Made by a program: the position numbers and the translations under genes. DNA of 6,918 nt from Mesorhizobium sp. (GTDB lineage Bacteria; Pseudomonadota; Alphaproteobacteria; Rhizobiales; Rhizobiaceae): the NCBI GenBank assembly GCA_019509685.1, contig JAEKLU010000117.1, positions 1 to 6,918 of the forward strand, read 5' to 3'. The notes below the pieces were generated by a model. The model saw only the letters and a list, made by a program, of their open reading frames with translations. It did not search any database and was not told the origin of the DNA. Position 1 is the first letter of the stretch; the number at the start of each line of letters is the position of its first letter. Below are positions 1 through 6,283 of this stretch, in pieces.

Positions 1-12
1 AAAGCGTGGTTT

Positions 13-786
13 TCAGTAGAGCGTTCTGGCGAGTTTTTCGGCGGCTCGGTCGAGATTGGCGGCATCGCTTCGGCCGACGACCGCATAGGCAACCTCGCCG
101 ATCTGGAAATAGGCCGACGAGATATCGTCCGAAGGCGCGACCCTGGGCTTCACCACGTCGAACGTGCCGGGACGGATGGCAAACAGCGACACCAGGCCGA
201 GGTCCTTCGTCTCAATCGCCATCTCGACGCTCGGCCCGAATTGCGACGGGTAGACCTGGACGTCGCGGATCTTCCAGTCGTCGGGCAGCGACGGCATGAC
301 GATTGCGGTGGCGGCTCGGATTTCGTCGGCGTTGTAGCCCGGCGCCTCCGTCTGCGAGGGAATGGTCTCGCGCACCAGCGTCGTCCTGTGCGCCCGCACC
401 GCCTCCTCGACATAGGCCGGCGGCTGCGTCGAGGCGACCACCTTGGTCACCGCGATCGGCCCGAGGATGCCGTTGGCCAGCCAGCCGGCGGCAATCAGCA
501 CCGCGGCGGCCGCGGCCCGCTGCAGCACCGAAAAGATCCGGCCCCTGGCAAGCCCTCTCTCCAGCCGTCGCGCCGCTTCGGTCGTTTCCGGGCGGGCCAT
601 GCCAGCCGGGCGGGCAAGCGCGACGCGCAGCTCGTCGCGGGTCCTGAGGTCAGCCATCACGCGCGCCGCGGCTTCCGGACGCGCGGCGAGATACGCCTCG
701 ACCTCGATGCGGCGGGCAACGTCCAGCTGATCGTCGACATAACCGTCGAGATCGGCATCCGTCACGGGATCGACAAGCTCGCTCAT
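13..786 (-). CDS. Membrane-anchored anti-sigma factor (cysteine-free, partner of the upstream ECF sigma factor)
   Basis: Predicted to hold the ECF sigma factor encoded just upstream inactive at the inner membrane until a signal arrives. The protein has 257 residues. An acidic N-terminal cytoplasmic segment (about 1-57, with DADLDGYVDDQLD and a helical EAYLAARPEAAARV stretch) resembles the sigma-binding region of the FecR/RsiW-like anti-sigma families. A single hydrophobic segment lies at about 86-110, and a periplasmic domain of about 145 residues follows with no domain I recognise. There is no cysteine anywhere, so the HxxxCxxC zinc motif of ZAS-type anti-sigma factors is absent. The ATG at 786 was chosen because a GGAG lies 7 bases upstream; a GTG one codon earlier (789) is possible. 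The start overlaps the sigma stop (TGATG), a sign of translational coupling. The role is inferred from context and architecture; the signal and the regulon are unknown. Confidence 0.82.
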   Translation of the reverse strand: MSELVDPVTDADLDGYVDDQLDVARRIEVEAYLAARPEAAARVMADLRTRDELRVALARPAGMARPETTEAARRLERGLARGRIFSVLQRAAAAAVLIAAGWLANGILGPIAVTKVVASTQPPAYVEEAVRAHRTTLVRETIPSQTEAPGYNADEIRAATAIVMPSLPDDWKIRDVQVYPSQFGPSVEMAIETKDLGLVSLFAIRPGTFDVVKPRVAPSDDISSAYFQIGEVAYAVVGRSDAANLDRAAEKLARTLY

Positions 787-1316
787 CACTCGTCTCCAAC
801 AATTCTGAGATTGGGCCGGGCCTTTGCCGAACCGCCCTCCTCCATGTCGCGTAGGGCCGCACGCGCGCGGCCGATGCGCGACATCAGGGTTCCGAGCGGC
901 ACGCCGATGACATCGGCCGCCTGCTGGTAGGAAAGCCCCTCGACAGCGACGAGATGCAGCGCCGATCGCTGCTCTTCCGGCAGCGCCAGGAAGGCCTGCC
1001 TAACCTCTGCCAACCGCACCGAATGGTCCTGCGGCGCCGGCATGCTGGCCTCAGTCAGGTAGCCAGCCTGCTCGACGCGCGCTGTTTCCGACCGGCGCGA
1101 GCGCATGCGGTCGATGAAAAGGTTGTGCATGATCGCAAACAGCCAGGCGCGCGGATTGCCGCCGGTGCGAAAAGTGCCGCGCCGCTCATAGGCGCGCACC
1201 AGCGCGTCATGCACGAGATCCTCGGCATCAGCGCCGTCGCGCGTCAGCGAGCGCGCGTAGCGACGCAGCGAGCCAAGCTGTCCGACAATATCGAAGCGTG
1301 CCATCGACCGTTTCAT
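786..1316 (-). CDS. ECF-type (group 4) RNA polymerase sigma factor
   Basis: A small sigma-70 family factor that directs RNA polymerase to a specific stress or envelope regulon. Its 176 residues are typical of ECF factors. Region 2 spans about 14-75, with the AEDLVHDALVRAYE core-binding helix near 31-44 and PRAWLFAIMHNLFIDRMRSRR near 55-75 for -10 recognition. Region 4 spans about 102-158, with LPEEQRSALHLVAVEGLSYQQAA followed by the VIGVPLGTLMSRIGRAR helix-turn-helix that reads the -35 element. Regions 1 and 3 are missing, as expected for this class. The gene is transcribed first in a pair with the overlapping anti-sigma gene and is divergent from the aminotransferase gene. The ATG at 1316 gives the usual N-terminus, although no good ribosome binding site precedes it (only AGGG two bases away); an internal ATG at 1304 is an alternative. 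I cannot name the ECF subgroup with confidence. Confidence 0.93.
   Translation of the reverse strand: MKRSMARFDIVGQLGSLRRYARSLTRDGADAEDLVHDALVRAYERRGTFRTGGNPRAWLFAIMHNLFIDRMRSRRSETARVEQAGYLTEASMPAPQDHSVRLAEVRQAFLALPEEQRSALHLVAVEGLSYQQAADVIGVPLGTLMSRIGRARAALRDMEEGGSAKARPNLRIVGDE
794..797 (-). promoter_or_regulatory. Ribosome binding site of the anti-sigma gene
   Basis: GGAG on the minus strand lies inside the 3' end of the sigma gene, 7 bases before the ATG at 786 and 4 bases before the alternative GTG at 789. The spacing favours the ATG. Confidence 0.5.
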
Positions 1317-1323
1317 GCCCTGT

Positions 1324-1351
1324 TTACGGAGCAGATAGGGATTTTAATCCC
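1324..1351 (-). promoter_or_regulatory. Candidate ECF-type promoter of the sigma/anti-sigma operon
   Basis: On the minus strand, GGGATT (1346-1351) and CCGTAA (1324-1329) are separated by 16 bases. This has the general layout of ECF promoters, a GGAA-like -35 and a CGT-containing -10, and would fit autoregulation by the sigma factor. Transcription would start about at 1317-1318, at or next to the ATG. The assignment rests on pattern only. Confidence 0.35.
1338..1351. repeat. 14-bp perfect inverted repeat upstream of the sigma gene
   Basis: GGGATT and AATCCC arms are separated by two bases, in the 135-base divergent gap between the sigma and aminotransferase genes. The palindrome overlaps the proposed ECF -35 element, so it could be an operator, or it could be chance. 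Confidence 0.5.
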
Positions 1352-1437
1352 ACGCCCCGGCATTTCTTTTCATGTCGCCGTCTGTGAGGAAACCGCTGGC
1401 GCGGCAGGGTCGATTTGCGTATCACTCCGCCGCCATT

Positions 1438-1442
1438 GGGAG
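1438..1442 (+). promoter_or_regulatory. Ribosome binding site that sets the aminotransferase start
   Basis: GGGAG lies 9 bases before the ATG at 1452. It supports that start over the much longer open frame running back to 954, which would overlap the sigma gene on the other strand. Confidence 0.6.
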
Positions 1443-1451
1443 TTGTTATCG

Positions 1452-2636
1452 ATGTTCGAAGCCTTGCAGCCGGCGCCCGCCGACAAGATCCTTGCCTTGA
1501 TCGGCCTCTATCGCAACGACCCCCGGCCCGGCAAAGTCGACCTCGGTGTCGGCGTCTACAAGGATATCGACGGCAAGACGCCGGTCATGCGTGCCGTGCG
1601 CGAAGCCGAGAAGCGGCTGCTCGCCAGCCAGGACACCAAGACCTATCTCGGCCTCGCCGGCGACATCGCTTTCAACACCGCGATGATCAAGCTTGCCTTT
1701 GGCGACAAGGCCGACCTGTCGCGCATCCGCGCGGCGCAGGCGCCGGGCGGTTCAGGCGCGCTGCGGCTGGTGGCCGAGCTCCTGCAGCGCAGCCGCCCCG
1801 GCGCCACGGTCTGGCTGTCCGACCCGACCTGGCCGAACCATCCGCCGGTGATGCGGGCCGCCGGGCTGGCGGTGCGCGACTACCCCTATTTCGACGCGGC
1901 CTCGGGCAGCGTGCGTTTCGACGATATGCTGGCGGCGTTGAAGACGGCAAACTCTGGCGACGTCGTGCTGCTGCATGGCTGCTGCCACAACCCGACCGGC
2001 GCCAATCTCGATGTCGCGCAGTGGGCGCAGGTCGCCGATGTCCTCTTGGAGCGCGGTCTGCTGCCTTTCGTCGATATCGCCTATCAGGGCTTTGGCGAAG
2101 GTCTCGACGCTGACGCTGCCGGCCTGCGGCTGCTGGCCGAGAAAATGCCAGAAATGGTCGTCGCCTCGAGCTGCTCGAAGAACTTTGCCGTCTATCGCGA
2201 CCGCGTCGGCGCGACGATGATCCTGGCCAAGGATGGCGCGCAGGCCGACCTGGCGCTCGGCCAGATGCTGGCCGCGGCGCGCGCCCTCTATTCGATGCCG
2301 CCGGACCATGGCGCGGCGGCGGTGCGCATGGTGCTGGAAGACACCGAGCTGAAGGCGGACTGGGAAGCCGAGCTCGAGGAGATGCGCTTGCGCATGCTGC
2401 GGCTGCGCGTCGCCTTTGCCGAGGCGCTTCGCCGGCAGTCCAACTCCGACCGCTTCGACTTCGTCGCCAGCCATCGCGGCATGTTTTCCCGTCTCGGCCT
2501 GACCGAGGCCCAGGTCGAGCGTCTGCGCGCCGAGCATGCCGTCTACATGGTCGGTGACAGCCGCATCAATGTTGCCGGTCTGCCGGAAGACGGCATGGAC
2601 GACCTCGCCAAGGCGATTGTTTCGGTCCTCGACTGA
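1452..2636 (+). CDS. tyrB: Aromatic amino acid aminotransferase (aspartate/tyrosine aminotransferase family, fold type I)
   Basis: A cytoplasmic PLP enzyme that moves the amino group between aromatic amino acids or aspartate and 2-oxo acids; it would act in tyrosine and phenylalanine synthesis or breakdown. The 394 residues match the family length. Visible motifs are GGSGALR (99-105), PTWPNH (125-130, tryptophan stacking on PLP), LHGCCHNPTG (174-183, with the PLP-contacting N180), DIAYQGFG (208-215, D208 and Y211), SCSKNFAVYRDRVG (240-253, with the Schiff-base lysine K243 and phosphate-binding R251) and a C-terminal GDSRINVAGL in which R371 should bind the substrate carboxylate. All catalytic residues are present. 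The N-terminal MFEALQPAPADKI is typical of the family. The gene is divergent from the ECF operon, and mazG follows 80 bases downstream on the same strand, so co-transcription is possible but unproven. The preference for aromatic over aspartate substrates is inferred from similarity to rhizobial tyrosine aminotransferases. Confidence 0.93.
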   Translation: MFEALQPAPADKILALIGLYRNDPRPGKVDLGVGVYKDIDGKTPVMRAVREAEKRLLASQDTKTYLGLAGDIAFNTAMIKLAFGDKADLSRIRAAQAPGGSGALRLVAELLQRSRPGATVWLSDPTWPNHPPVMRAAGLAVRDYPYFDAASGSVRFDDMLAALKTANSGDVVLLHGCCHNPTGANLDVAQWAQVADVLLERGLLPFVDIAYQGFGEGLDADAAGLRLLAEKMPEMVVASSCSKNFAVYRDRVGATMILAKDGAQADLALGQMLAAARALYSMPPDHGAAAVRMVLEDTELKADWEAELEEMRLRMLRLRVAFAEALRRQSNSDRFDFVASHRGMFSRLGLTEAQVERLRAEHAVYMVGDSRINVAGLPEDGMDDLAKAIVSVLD

Positions 2637-2704
2637 GAAGCCGCAACTGTGGACAAGTGCTGGCCGCCTTGCCGCAGCGTTGGTCGCCCGCGGCGCGGCG
2701 CGCT

Positions 2705-2708
2705 AGGG
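2705..2708 (+). promoter_or_regulatory. Ribosome binding site that sets the mazG start
   Basis: AGGG lies 8 bases before the ATG at 2717. This supports that codon over an in-frame ATG at 2657, whose extra 20 residues (arginine- and alanine-rich) do not resemble MazG. Confidence 0.55.
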
Positions 2709-2716
2709 TTGGCGTG

Positions 2717-3541
2717 ATGACACCCTCCAAGGACATTTCCCGGCTGATCGAGATCATGGCGGCGCTGAGAGCGCCTGAGACCGGTTGTCCCTGGGATATC
2801 GAGCAGAATTTCTCGACCATCGCCCCCTACACGATCGAGGAGGCCTATGAAGTGGCCGACGCGATCGCGCGCGGCGATCTCGGCGATCTGCGCGACGAGC
2901 TCGGCGATCTCCTGCTGCAAGTCGTCTACCACGCTCAAATGGCGCAGGAGATCGGCGAGTTTGCGTTCGGCGATGTCGTCGAGGCGATCACCACCAAGAT
3001 GATCCGCCGCCACCCGCATGTCTTCGGCGACGAGAAGGCGCGCAGCGCCGGCATGGCCAAAGGCATGTGGGAGAAGATCAAGGCCGAGGAGAAGGCCGGG
3101 AAGCGCAATGCCCGCATCGCCCGCGGCCTCGATCCCGAGGATCACGGCAAGGGTTTCCTGGACAGCGTGCCGGTCGCCCTGCCCGCTCTCACCCGGGCGC
3201 TGAAACTGCAGGAAAAGGCGGCCCGCGTCGGCTTCGACTGGAGCGAGGCCGCCCCCATACTCGACAAGATAGAAGAAGAGATCGGCGAATTGCGCGAAGC
3301 GCTCGCCCAGGGCGATACCGCATCGATCAAGGACGAGTTCGGCGACATGCTATTTGCCGTCGTCAATCTCGGCCGCCATCTCAAGCTCGATTCCGAGGCA
3401 GCGTTGAGCGGCACCAACGAGAAATTCCGCTCGCGTTTCCACTATGTCGAGCAGGCGCTCGAAGCTGCGGGCGGCTCGTTGCAGAAAGCATCGCTGGATG
3501 AGATGGAAGCGCTCTGGCAGCAGGCCAAAAGCGCAAAATAA
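2717..3541 (+). CDS. mazG: Nucleoside triphosphate pyrophosphohydrolase MazG
   Basis: Hydrolyses (deoxy)nucleoside triphosphates to monophosphates and pyrophosphate, cleaning non-canonical nucleotides from the pool; in E. coli it also affects ppGpp levels during starvation. The 274-residue protein has the full two-domain form (E. coli MazG is 263). It opens with the conserved GCPWD and APYTIEEAYEV block. The N-terminal domain carries the magnesium-binding EExxE...ExxD motif as E41, E42, E45, E61 and D64, then RRHPHVFGD (97-105). The C-terminal domain repeats it as E187, E188, E191, E207 and D210, followed by NEKFRSRF (234-241). Both sites look intact. The gene runs tail to tail with hflX, whose stop is 8 bases away. 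The 80-base gap to the upstream aminotransferase gene shows no convincing promoter or terminator by eye. Confidence 0.97.
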   Translation: MTPSKDISRLIEIMAALRAPETGCPWDIEQNFSTIAPYTIEEAYEVADAIARGDLGDLRDELGDLLLQVVYHAQMAQEIGEFAFGDVVEAITTKMIRRHPHVFGDEKARSAGMAKGMWEKIKAEEKAGKRNARIARGLDPEDHGKGFLDSVPVALPALTRALKLQEKAARVGFDWSEAAPILDKIEEEIGELREALAQGDTASIKDEFGDMLFAVVNLGRHLKLDSEAALSGTNEKFRSRFHYVEQALEAAGGSLQKASLDEMEALWQQAKSAK

Positions 3542-3552
3542 ACAGCAGTTTA
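3539..3552. repeat. Inverted repeat holding both convergent stop codons (mazG and hflX)
   Basis: TAAAC and GTTTA arms flank a four-base centre. The first arm contains the mazG TAA and the other arm, read on the minus strand, contains the hflX TAA. On the minus strand the hairpin is followed by ATTTT-type sequence (stem end, then TTTT). It could be a weak shared terminator, but the stem is only five A/T-rich pairs. Confidence 0.35.
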
Positions 3553-4938
3553 GCCGCCGTTTTTGCGGTGCAGCCGGCTTTCGATCTCCTGCCTGGCGCT
3601 GTGCGTCGCCAGTAGCGAAATGGTGACGCTGCCGTCCTCATTGTCGATCCGCGATACGACGTCGCCATTGCGGTAGAGCCAGTCGACCTGGCCGAGCTGG
3701 GCAGGACTGAGCGTCACCGTCGTCTTTTCCAGCTCGCCCGAAACCCGCGTTTCGATGAGCGCTTTCAGGGCGTCGATCCCTTCGCCGGTTACGGCCGAGA
3801 TCGCAATCGGCGGCGCCTTGCCGCCCGCTCCTTCGGCAAGCAGCCGCTCCCGGTTGCCGTCATCCAACAGGTCGATCTTGTTCCAGACCTCGATGACGCG
3901 CTTCGTGTCGCTCGCATCCACGCCAAGATCGCCCAGGATGCGCTCGACATCCTCGGCCTGCGCCGTCGTGTCCGGATCGGAGATGTCGCGCAGATGCAGC
4001 ACGAGGTCGGCCTCGACGACCTCTTCCAGCGTCGCCCGGAACGCGGCGACCAGGTGAGTCGGCAGGTCGGAGATAAAGCCGACCGTGTCCGACAGGATGA
4101 TCGGCGTGCCGTGTTGCAGCCGCACGCGGCGCAGCGTCGGGTCGAGCGTGGCGAACAGCATGTCCTCGGCCAGCACGCCCGCCCCGGTCAGCCGGTTGAA
4201 CAGCGTCGACTTGCCGGCATTGGTGTAGCCGACGATCGCCACCACCGGGAACGGCACTTTCTTGCGCTTGGCGCGATGCAGGTCGCGGGTGCGGCGCACC
4301 GTTTCCAGCTCGTGCTTCAGCTTGATGATCTTTTCCTGCAACTGCCGCCGGTCGGATTCGATCTGGGTTTCGCCGGGACCGCCAAGGAAGCCGGCGCCGC
4401 CGCGTTGCCGCTCAAGGTGGGTCCAGCTGCGAACCAGCCGGCCCTTCTGGTAGTTGAGATGAGCGAGCTCGACCTGCAGCGTGCCTTCCTTGGTGCGGGC
4501 GCGCTCGCCGAATATCTCCAGGATCAACCCGGTGCGGTCCAGCACCTTGGCGTTGAATTCCTTTTCGAGATTGCGTTGCTGCACCGGCGTCAGCGGGTGG
4601 TCGACGACGACCACCTCCGCGTGACCCTCTTTGACGATCTCCGCGAACTCCGCAACCTTGCCGCTGCCGAGCAAGGTCGCCGGGCGCGGATCGTTGACGG
4701 TCACCACCGCGCTATGGATCAGGTCGAGGTCGATGGCGCGGGCAAGCCCGACGGCTTCGTCGTGGCGGGCGTCGGCCGAACGCGTCAGGCGTGGACGATT
4801 GTTTTCGTCATCGCCGCGTTGATGCCGGGTAAGCACGGGCACAATGACAACAGCCCGGGTCGGGCCCTTGGCTTCCGTCCCGGGATGATGCGCTGGTTTT
4901 CCGCGAACGGTGGCGTCCGCGTCTTTCTCACGTGCCAA
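3550..4938 (-). CDS. hflX: GTPase HflX (ribosome-associated, TTG start)
   Basis: A GTPase that binds the large ribosomal subunit; in E. coli it splits stalled ribosomes under heat stress. The 462-residue protein contains the HflX N-terminal domain (about 28-140), the family signature GGPGETQIESDRR (186-198) next to a basic coiled-coil linker (about 195-228), then the G domain: G1 GYTNAGKS (237-244), G3 DTVGF (284-288), G4 NKID (353-356) and G5 SAV (381-383). About 60 residues follow as a C-terminal domain. It is a little longer than E. coli HflX (426), mainly at the N-terminus. The TTG at 4938 is the only usual start codon between the hfq stop and the conserved domain; the next candidates are GTG codons inside that domain. 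It lies one codon after the hfq TGA, so reinitiation or coupling with hfq translation is likely. A possible AAGG lies 10 bases upstream, inside hfq. Confidence 0.96.
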   Translation of the reverse strand: MAREKDADATVRGKPAHHPGTEAKGPTRAVVIVPVLTRHQRGDDENNRPRLTRSADARHDEAVGLARAIDLDLIHSAVVTVNDPRPATLLGSGKVAEFAEIVKEGHAEVVVVDHPLTPVQQRNLEKEFNAKVLDRTGLILEIFGERARTKEGTLQVELAHLNYQKGRLVRSWTHLERQRGGAGFLGGPGETQIESDRRQLQEKIIKLKHELETVRRTRDLHRAKRKKVPFPVVAIVGYTNAGKSTLFNRLTGAGVLAEDMLFATLDPTLRRVRLQHGTPIILSDTVGFISDLPTHLVAAFRATLEEVVEADLVLHLRDISDPDTTAQAEDVERILGDLGVDASDTKRVIEVWNKIDLLDDGNRERLLAEGAGGKAPPIAISAVTGEGIDALKALIETRVSGELEKTTVTLSPAQLGQVDWLYRNGDVVSRIDNEDGSVTISLLATHSARQEIESRLHRKNGG

Positions 4939-4941
4939 TAA

Positions 4942-5187
4942 TCAGGCGCCTTGGCTTTCCTCGCCATCGAACATCTGAACCGGCTGGCTCGGCATGATCG
5001 TGGAAATGGCGTGCTTGTAGACGAGCTGCGAGTGGCCGTCCCGCCGCAACAACACACAAAAGTTGTCGAACGAAGTGACCACACCGGTCAGCTTCACGCC
5101 ATTGATGAGGAAGATGGTAAGTGGATTTTTGCTCTTGCGAACTGAATTCAGGAACAGGTCCTGAAGGTTTTGCGATCGTTCCGCCAT
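4942..5187 (-). CDS. hfq: RNA chaperone Hfq
   Basis: The hexameric Sm-like protein that pairs small RNAs with mRNAs and controls translation and RNA decay; in rhizobia it affects nitrogen fixation and stress responses. The 81-residue protein starts with [14 protein letters not shown], the usual rhizobial N-terminus. The Sm1 motif covers about 22-47 ([21 protein letters not shown]) and the Sm2 motif is [12 protein letters not shown] (57-68), with the RNA-contacting K58 and H59. The rim basic patch reads VRKSK (16-20), somewhat less arginine-rich than the E. coli RRER. The acidic, short C-terminal tail (FDGEESQGA) lacks the long disordered extension of E. coli Hfq. The ATG at 5187 was preferred over the in-frame ATG at 5223 because family members start at MAER and the likely transcription start lies near 5220. 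The gene precedes hflX directly. Confidence 0.97.
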   Translation of the reverse strand: MAERSQNLQDLFLNSVRKSKNPLTIFLINGVKLTGVVTSFDNFCVLLRRDGHSQLVYKHAISTIMPSQPVQMFDGEESQGA

Positions 5188-5226
5188 TTTTCTTGTCTTT
5201 CGCCGATCCCCTTCGGTCTGCATGCC

Positions 5227-5255
5227 AATGCGCCAAATTACGTGGCACCTGTCAA
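5227..5255 (-). promoter_or_regulatory. Putative housekeeping promoter of hfq
   Basis: On the minus strand a perfect TTGACA (5250-5255), preceded by C as in the alphaproteobacterial CTTGAC -35, is followed after 17 bases by a poor -10, CGCATT (5227-5232). Transcription would begin near 5220, leaving a leader of about 33 bases before the hfq ATG. The -35 is convincing and the -10 is not. Confidence 0.45.
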
Positions 5256-5270
5256 GCGCGCAAACCCCCT

Positions 5271-5290
5271 CTTGCCGTCACAACGGCAAG
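5271..5290. terminator. Stem-loop between dat and hfq, possible dat terminator
   Basis: Perfect 8-bp arms CTTGCCGT and ACGGCAAG enclose a four-base loop, 40 bases after the dat stop and 15 bases upstream of the hfq TTGACA. On the minus strand the stem is followed by AGAGGGGGTTTG, not a run of T, so it is not a classical intrinsic terminator. It could still end or stabilise the dat transcript, or be a protein-binding site upstream of the hfq promoter. Confidence 0.5.
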
Positions 5291-5330
5291 CAGAACGAGA
5301 TAGTTGAGGTTCATTCCAGTTGTGCGGTTA

Positions 5331-6191
5331 TCAGGCTGGACTTTTTTCCGCAATGTCAAAAAAGGCCTGCCGCAACGAAAGTGTCATGGAACCGGGATGG
5401 CCATTTGCCACCGGGGCACCGTCAATTTCAACCACGGGCATGGCGATTGTGGTTGCTGAGCTGATGAACGCTTCCCTGGCGGTCTTCGCTTCGGCGACCG
5501 AAAAGGAGCGTTCCTCGATCCTCAAACCGAGCTTGGCGGCGACATCGAACAGCGTCGTGCGGGTGATGCCGCGCAGGATGCCGTGCTCGGCAGGCCGCGT
5601 GACCAGCACACCGTCCCTGGTGACGATCCAGGCGTTCGAGGAGCCGCCTTCCTTGACGGTGCCGTCGGCGTCGACGAACCAGGCTTCCTGGGCGCCGGCT
5701 TCCTTGGCCTTCTGTTTGGCGAGCACGTTGGGCAGGAGGCCGGTGCTTTTGATGTCGACGCGGTCCCAGCGATTCTCCGGCACGGTGATGACCTTGATGC
5801 CGGTCTCCGCGCGCTTGGCCGCCGAGGCAGGATCGGCCTTCCTTGCCGTGATCACGAGCGCCGACCTGGCGTTCGCCGGGAAAACGAAGTCGCGGCTGGC
5901 GACGCCGCGCGTCACCTGGAGGTAGACGAGGCCGTTGACGACATGGTTGCGGCGCACCACTTCGCGCAGCAGCATCGGCAGCACGCCTTCCGAGACCGGC
6001 CAGGCGATCGACAGCTCCTTCAGCGAGCGTTTGAGCCGGGCCAGATGGCGCGGCATGTCGACGATATAGCCGCGCGCCACTTCGCAGACCTCGTAGACGC
6101 CGTCGGCGAACTGGTAGCCGCGGTCCTCGATGTGGACGCTGGCTTGAGCATGGACGACGTAGCGCCCGTTGACATAGGCAATGCGCGGCAT
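5331..6191 (-). CDS. dat: D-amino acid aminotransferase-like protein (fold type IV PLP transaminase)
   Basis: A cytoplasmic PLP enzyme expected to swap amino groups between D-amino acids (typically D-alanine and D-glutamate for the cell wall) and 2-oxo acids. The 286 residues match the D-amino acid transaminase length (about 283). Visible features are RGYQFADGVYEV (24-35, with Y33), the DIKSTGLLPNVLAKQ block (146-160) with the Schiff-base lysine K148, and KEGGSSNAW (180-188) with E181, which should bind the pyridine nitrogen. The carboxylate-trap position reads TRGVASRDFVFP (94-105): arginine R100 is kept, but the usual R-x-H histidine is phenylalanine F102, so substrate preference is uncertain. 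The ATG at 6191 has GAGG 5 bases upstream and gives the family N-terminus. The same frame stays open to 6641 through ntrX, which is a chance extension. It lies between ntrX and hfq, a usual rhizobial neighbourhood. A branched-chain or other fold IV transaminase activity is the main alternative. Confidence 0.85.
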   Translation of the reverse strand: MPRIAYVNGRYVVHAQASVHIEDRGYQFADGVYEVCEVARGYIVDMPRHLARLKRSLKELSIAWPVSEGVLPMLLREVVRRNHVVNGLVYLQVTRGVASRDFVFPANARSALVITARKADPASAAKRAETGIKVITVPENRWDRVDIKSTGLLPNVLAKQKAKEAGAQEAWFVDADGTVKEGGSSNAWIVTRDGVLVTRPAEHGILRGITRTTLFDVAAKLGLRIEERSFSVAEAKTAREAFISSATTIAMPVVEIDGAPVANGHPGSMTLSLRQAFFDIAEKSPA

Positions 6192-6196
6192 GGCGA

Positions 6197-6200
6197 CCTC
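6197..6200 (-). promoter_or_regulatory. Ribosome binding site of dat
   Basis: GAGG on the minus strand lies 5 bases before the ATG at 6191. It fixes the start of dat within a frame that is open for another 450 bases upstream. Confidence 0.6.
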
Positions 6201-6283
6201 AGAAAAAACGTCAGGCTTCCTTAGGCGATTCCGCCGCTGTCGTAACCGACAATCACGTGGGCCACGCCGCTCTCTATTTTGAC

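Noticed and set aside
241..930. 229-residue plus-strand open frame opposite the anti-sigma and sigma genes
   Set aside because: It spans two genes on the other strand and is rich in R, G and H, as expected of an antisense shadow.
1389..1415. Possible EcfG (general stress) promoter, GGAAAC ... CGATTT, before the aminotransferase
   Set aside because: The -35 lacks the GGAAC core and the -10 lacks CGTT, so it does not meet the alphaproteobacterial consensus.
954..1451. Upstream in-frame extension of the aminotransferase (166 more residues)
   Set aside because: It overlaps the sigma gene on the opposite strand, has no family similarity, and the ATG at 1452 has a ribosome binding site and gives the expected length.
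1752..2537. 261-residue open frame on the minus strand opposite the aminotransferase
   Set aside because: Shadow frame of a high-GC gene; the plus-strand protein has all catalytic motifs and this one has none.
2648..2656. DnaA-box-like TGTGGACAA upstream of mazG
   Set aside because: A single 9-mer with one mismatch to the TTATCCACA consensus, with no cluster and no AT-rich unwinding region nearby.
3994..4941. 315-residue open frame on the plus strand opposite hflX
   Set aside because: Mirror frame of a GC-rich gene; its low-complexity content and lack of motifs fit a shadow of HflX codons.
4942..5223. Longer Hfq starting at the ATG at 5223
   Set aside because: The extra 12 residues are basic and not found in Hfq as I know it, and that ATG lies at or before the likely transcription start.
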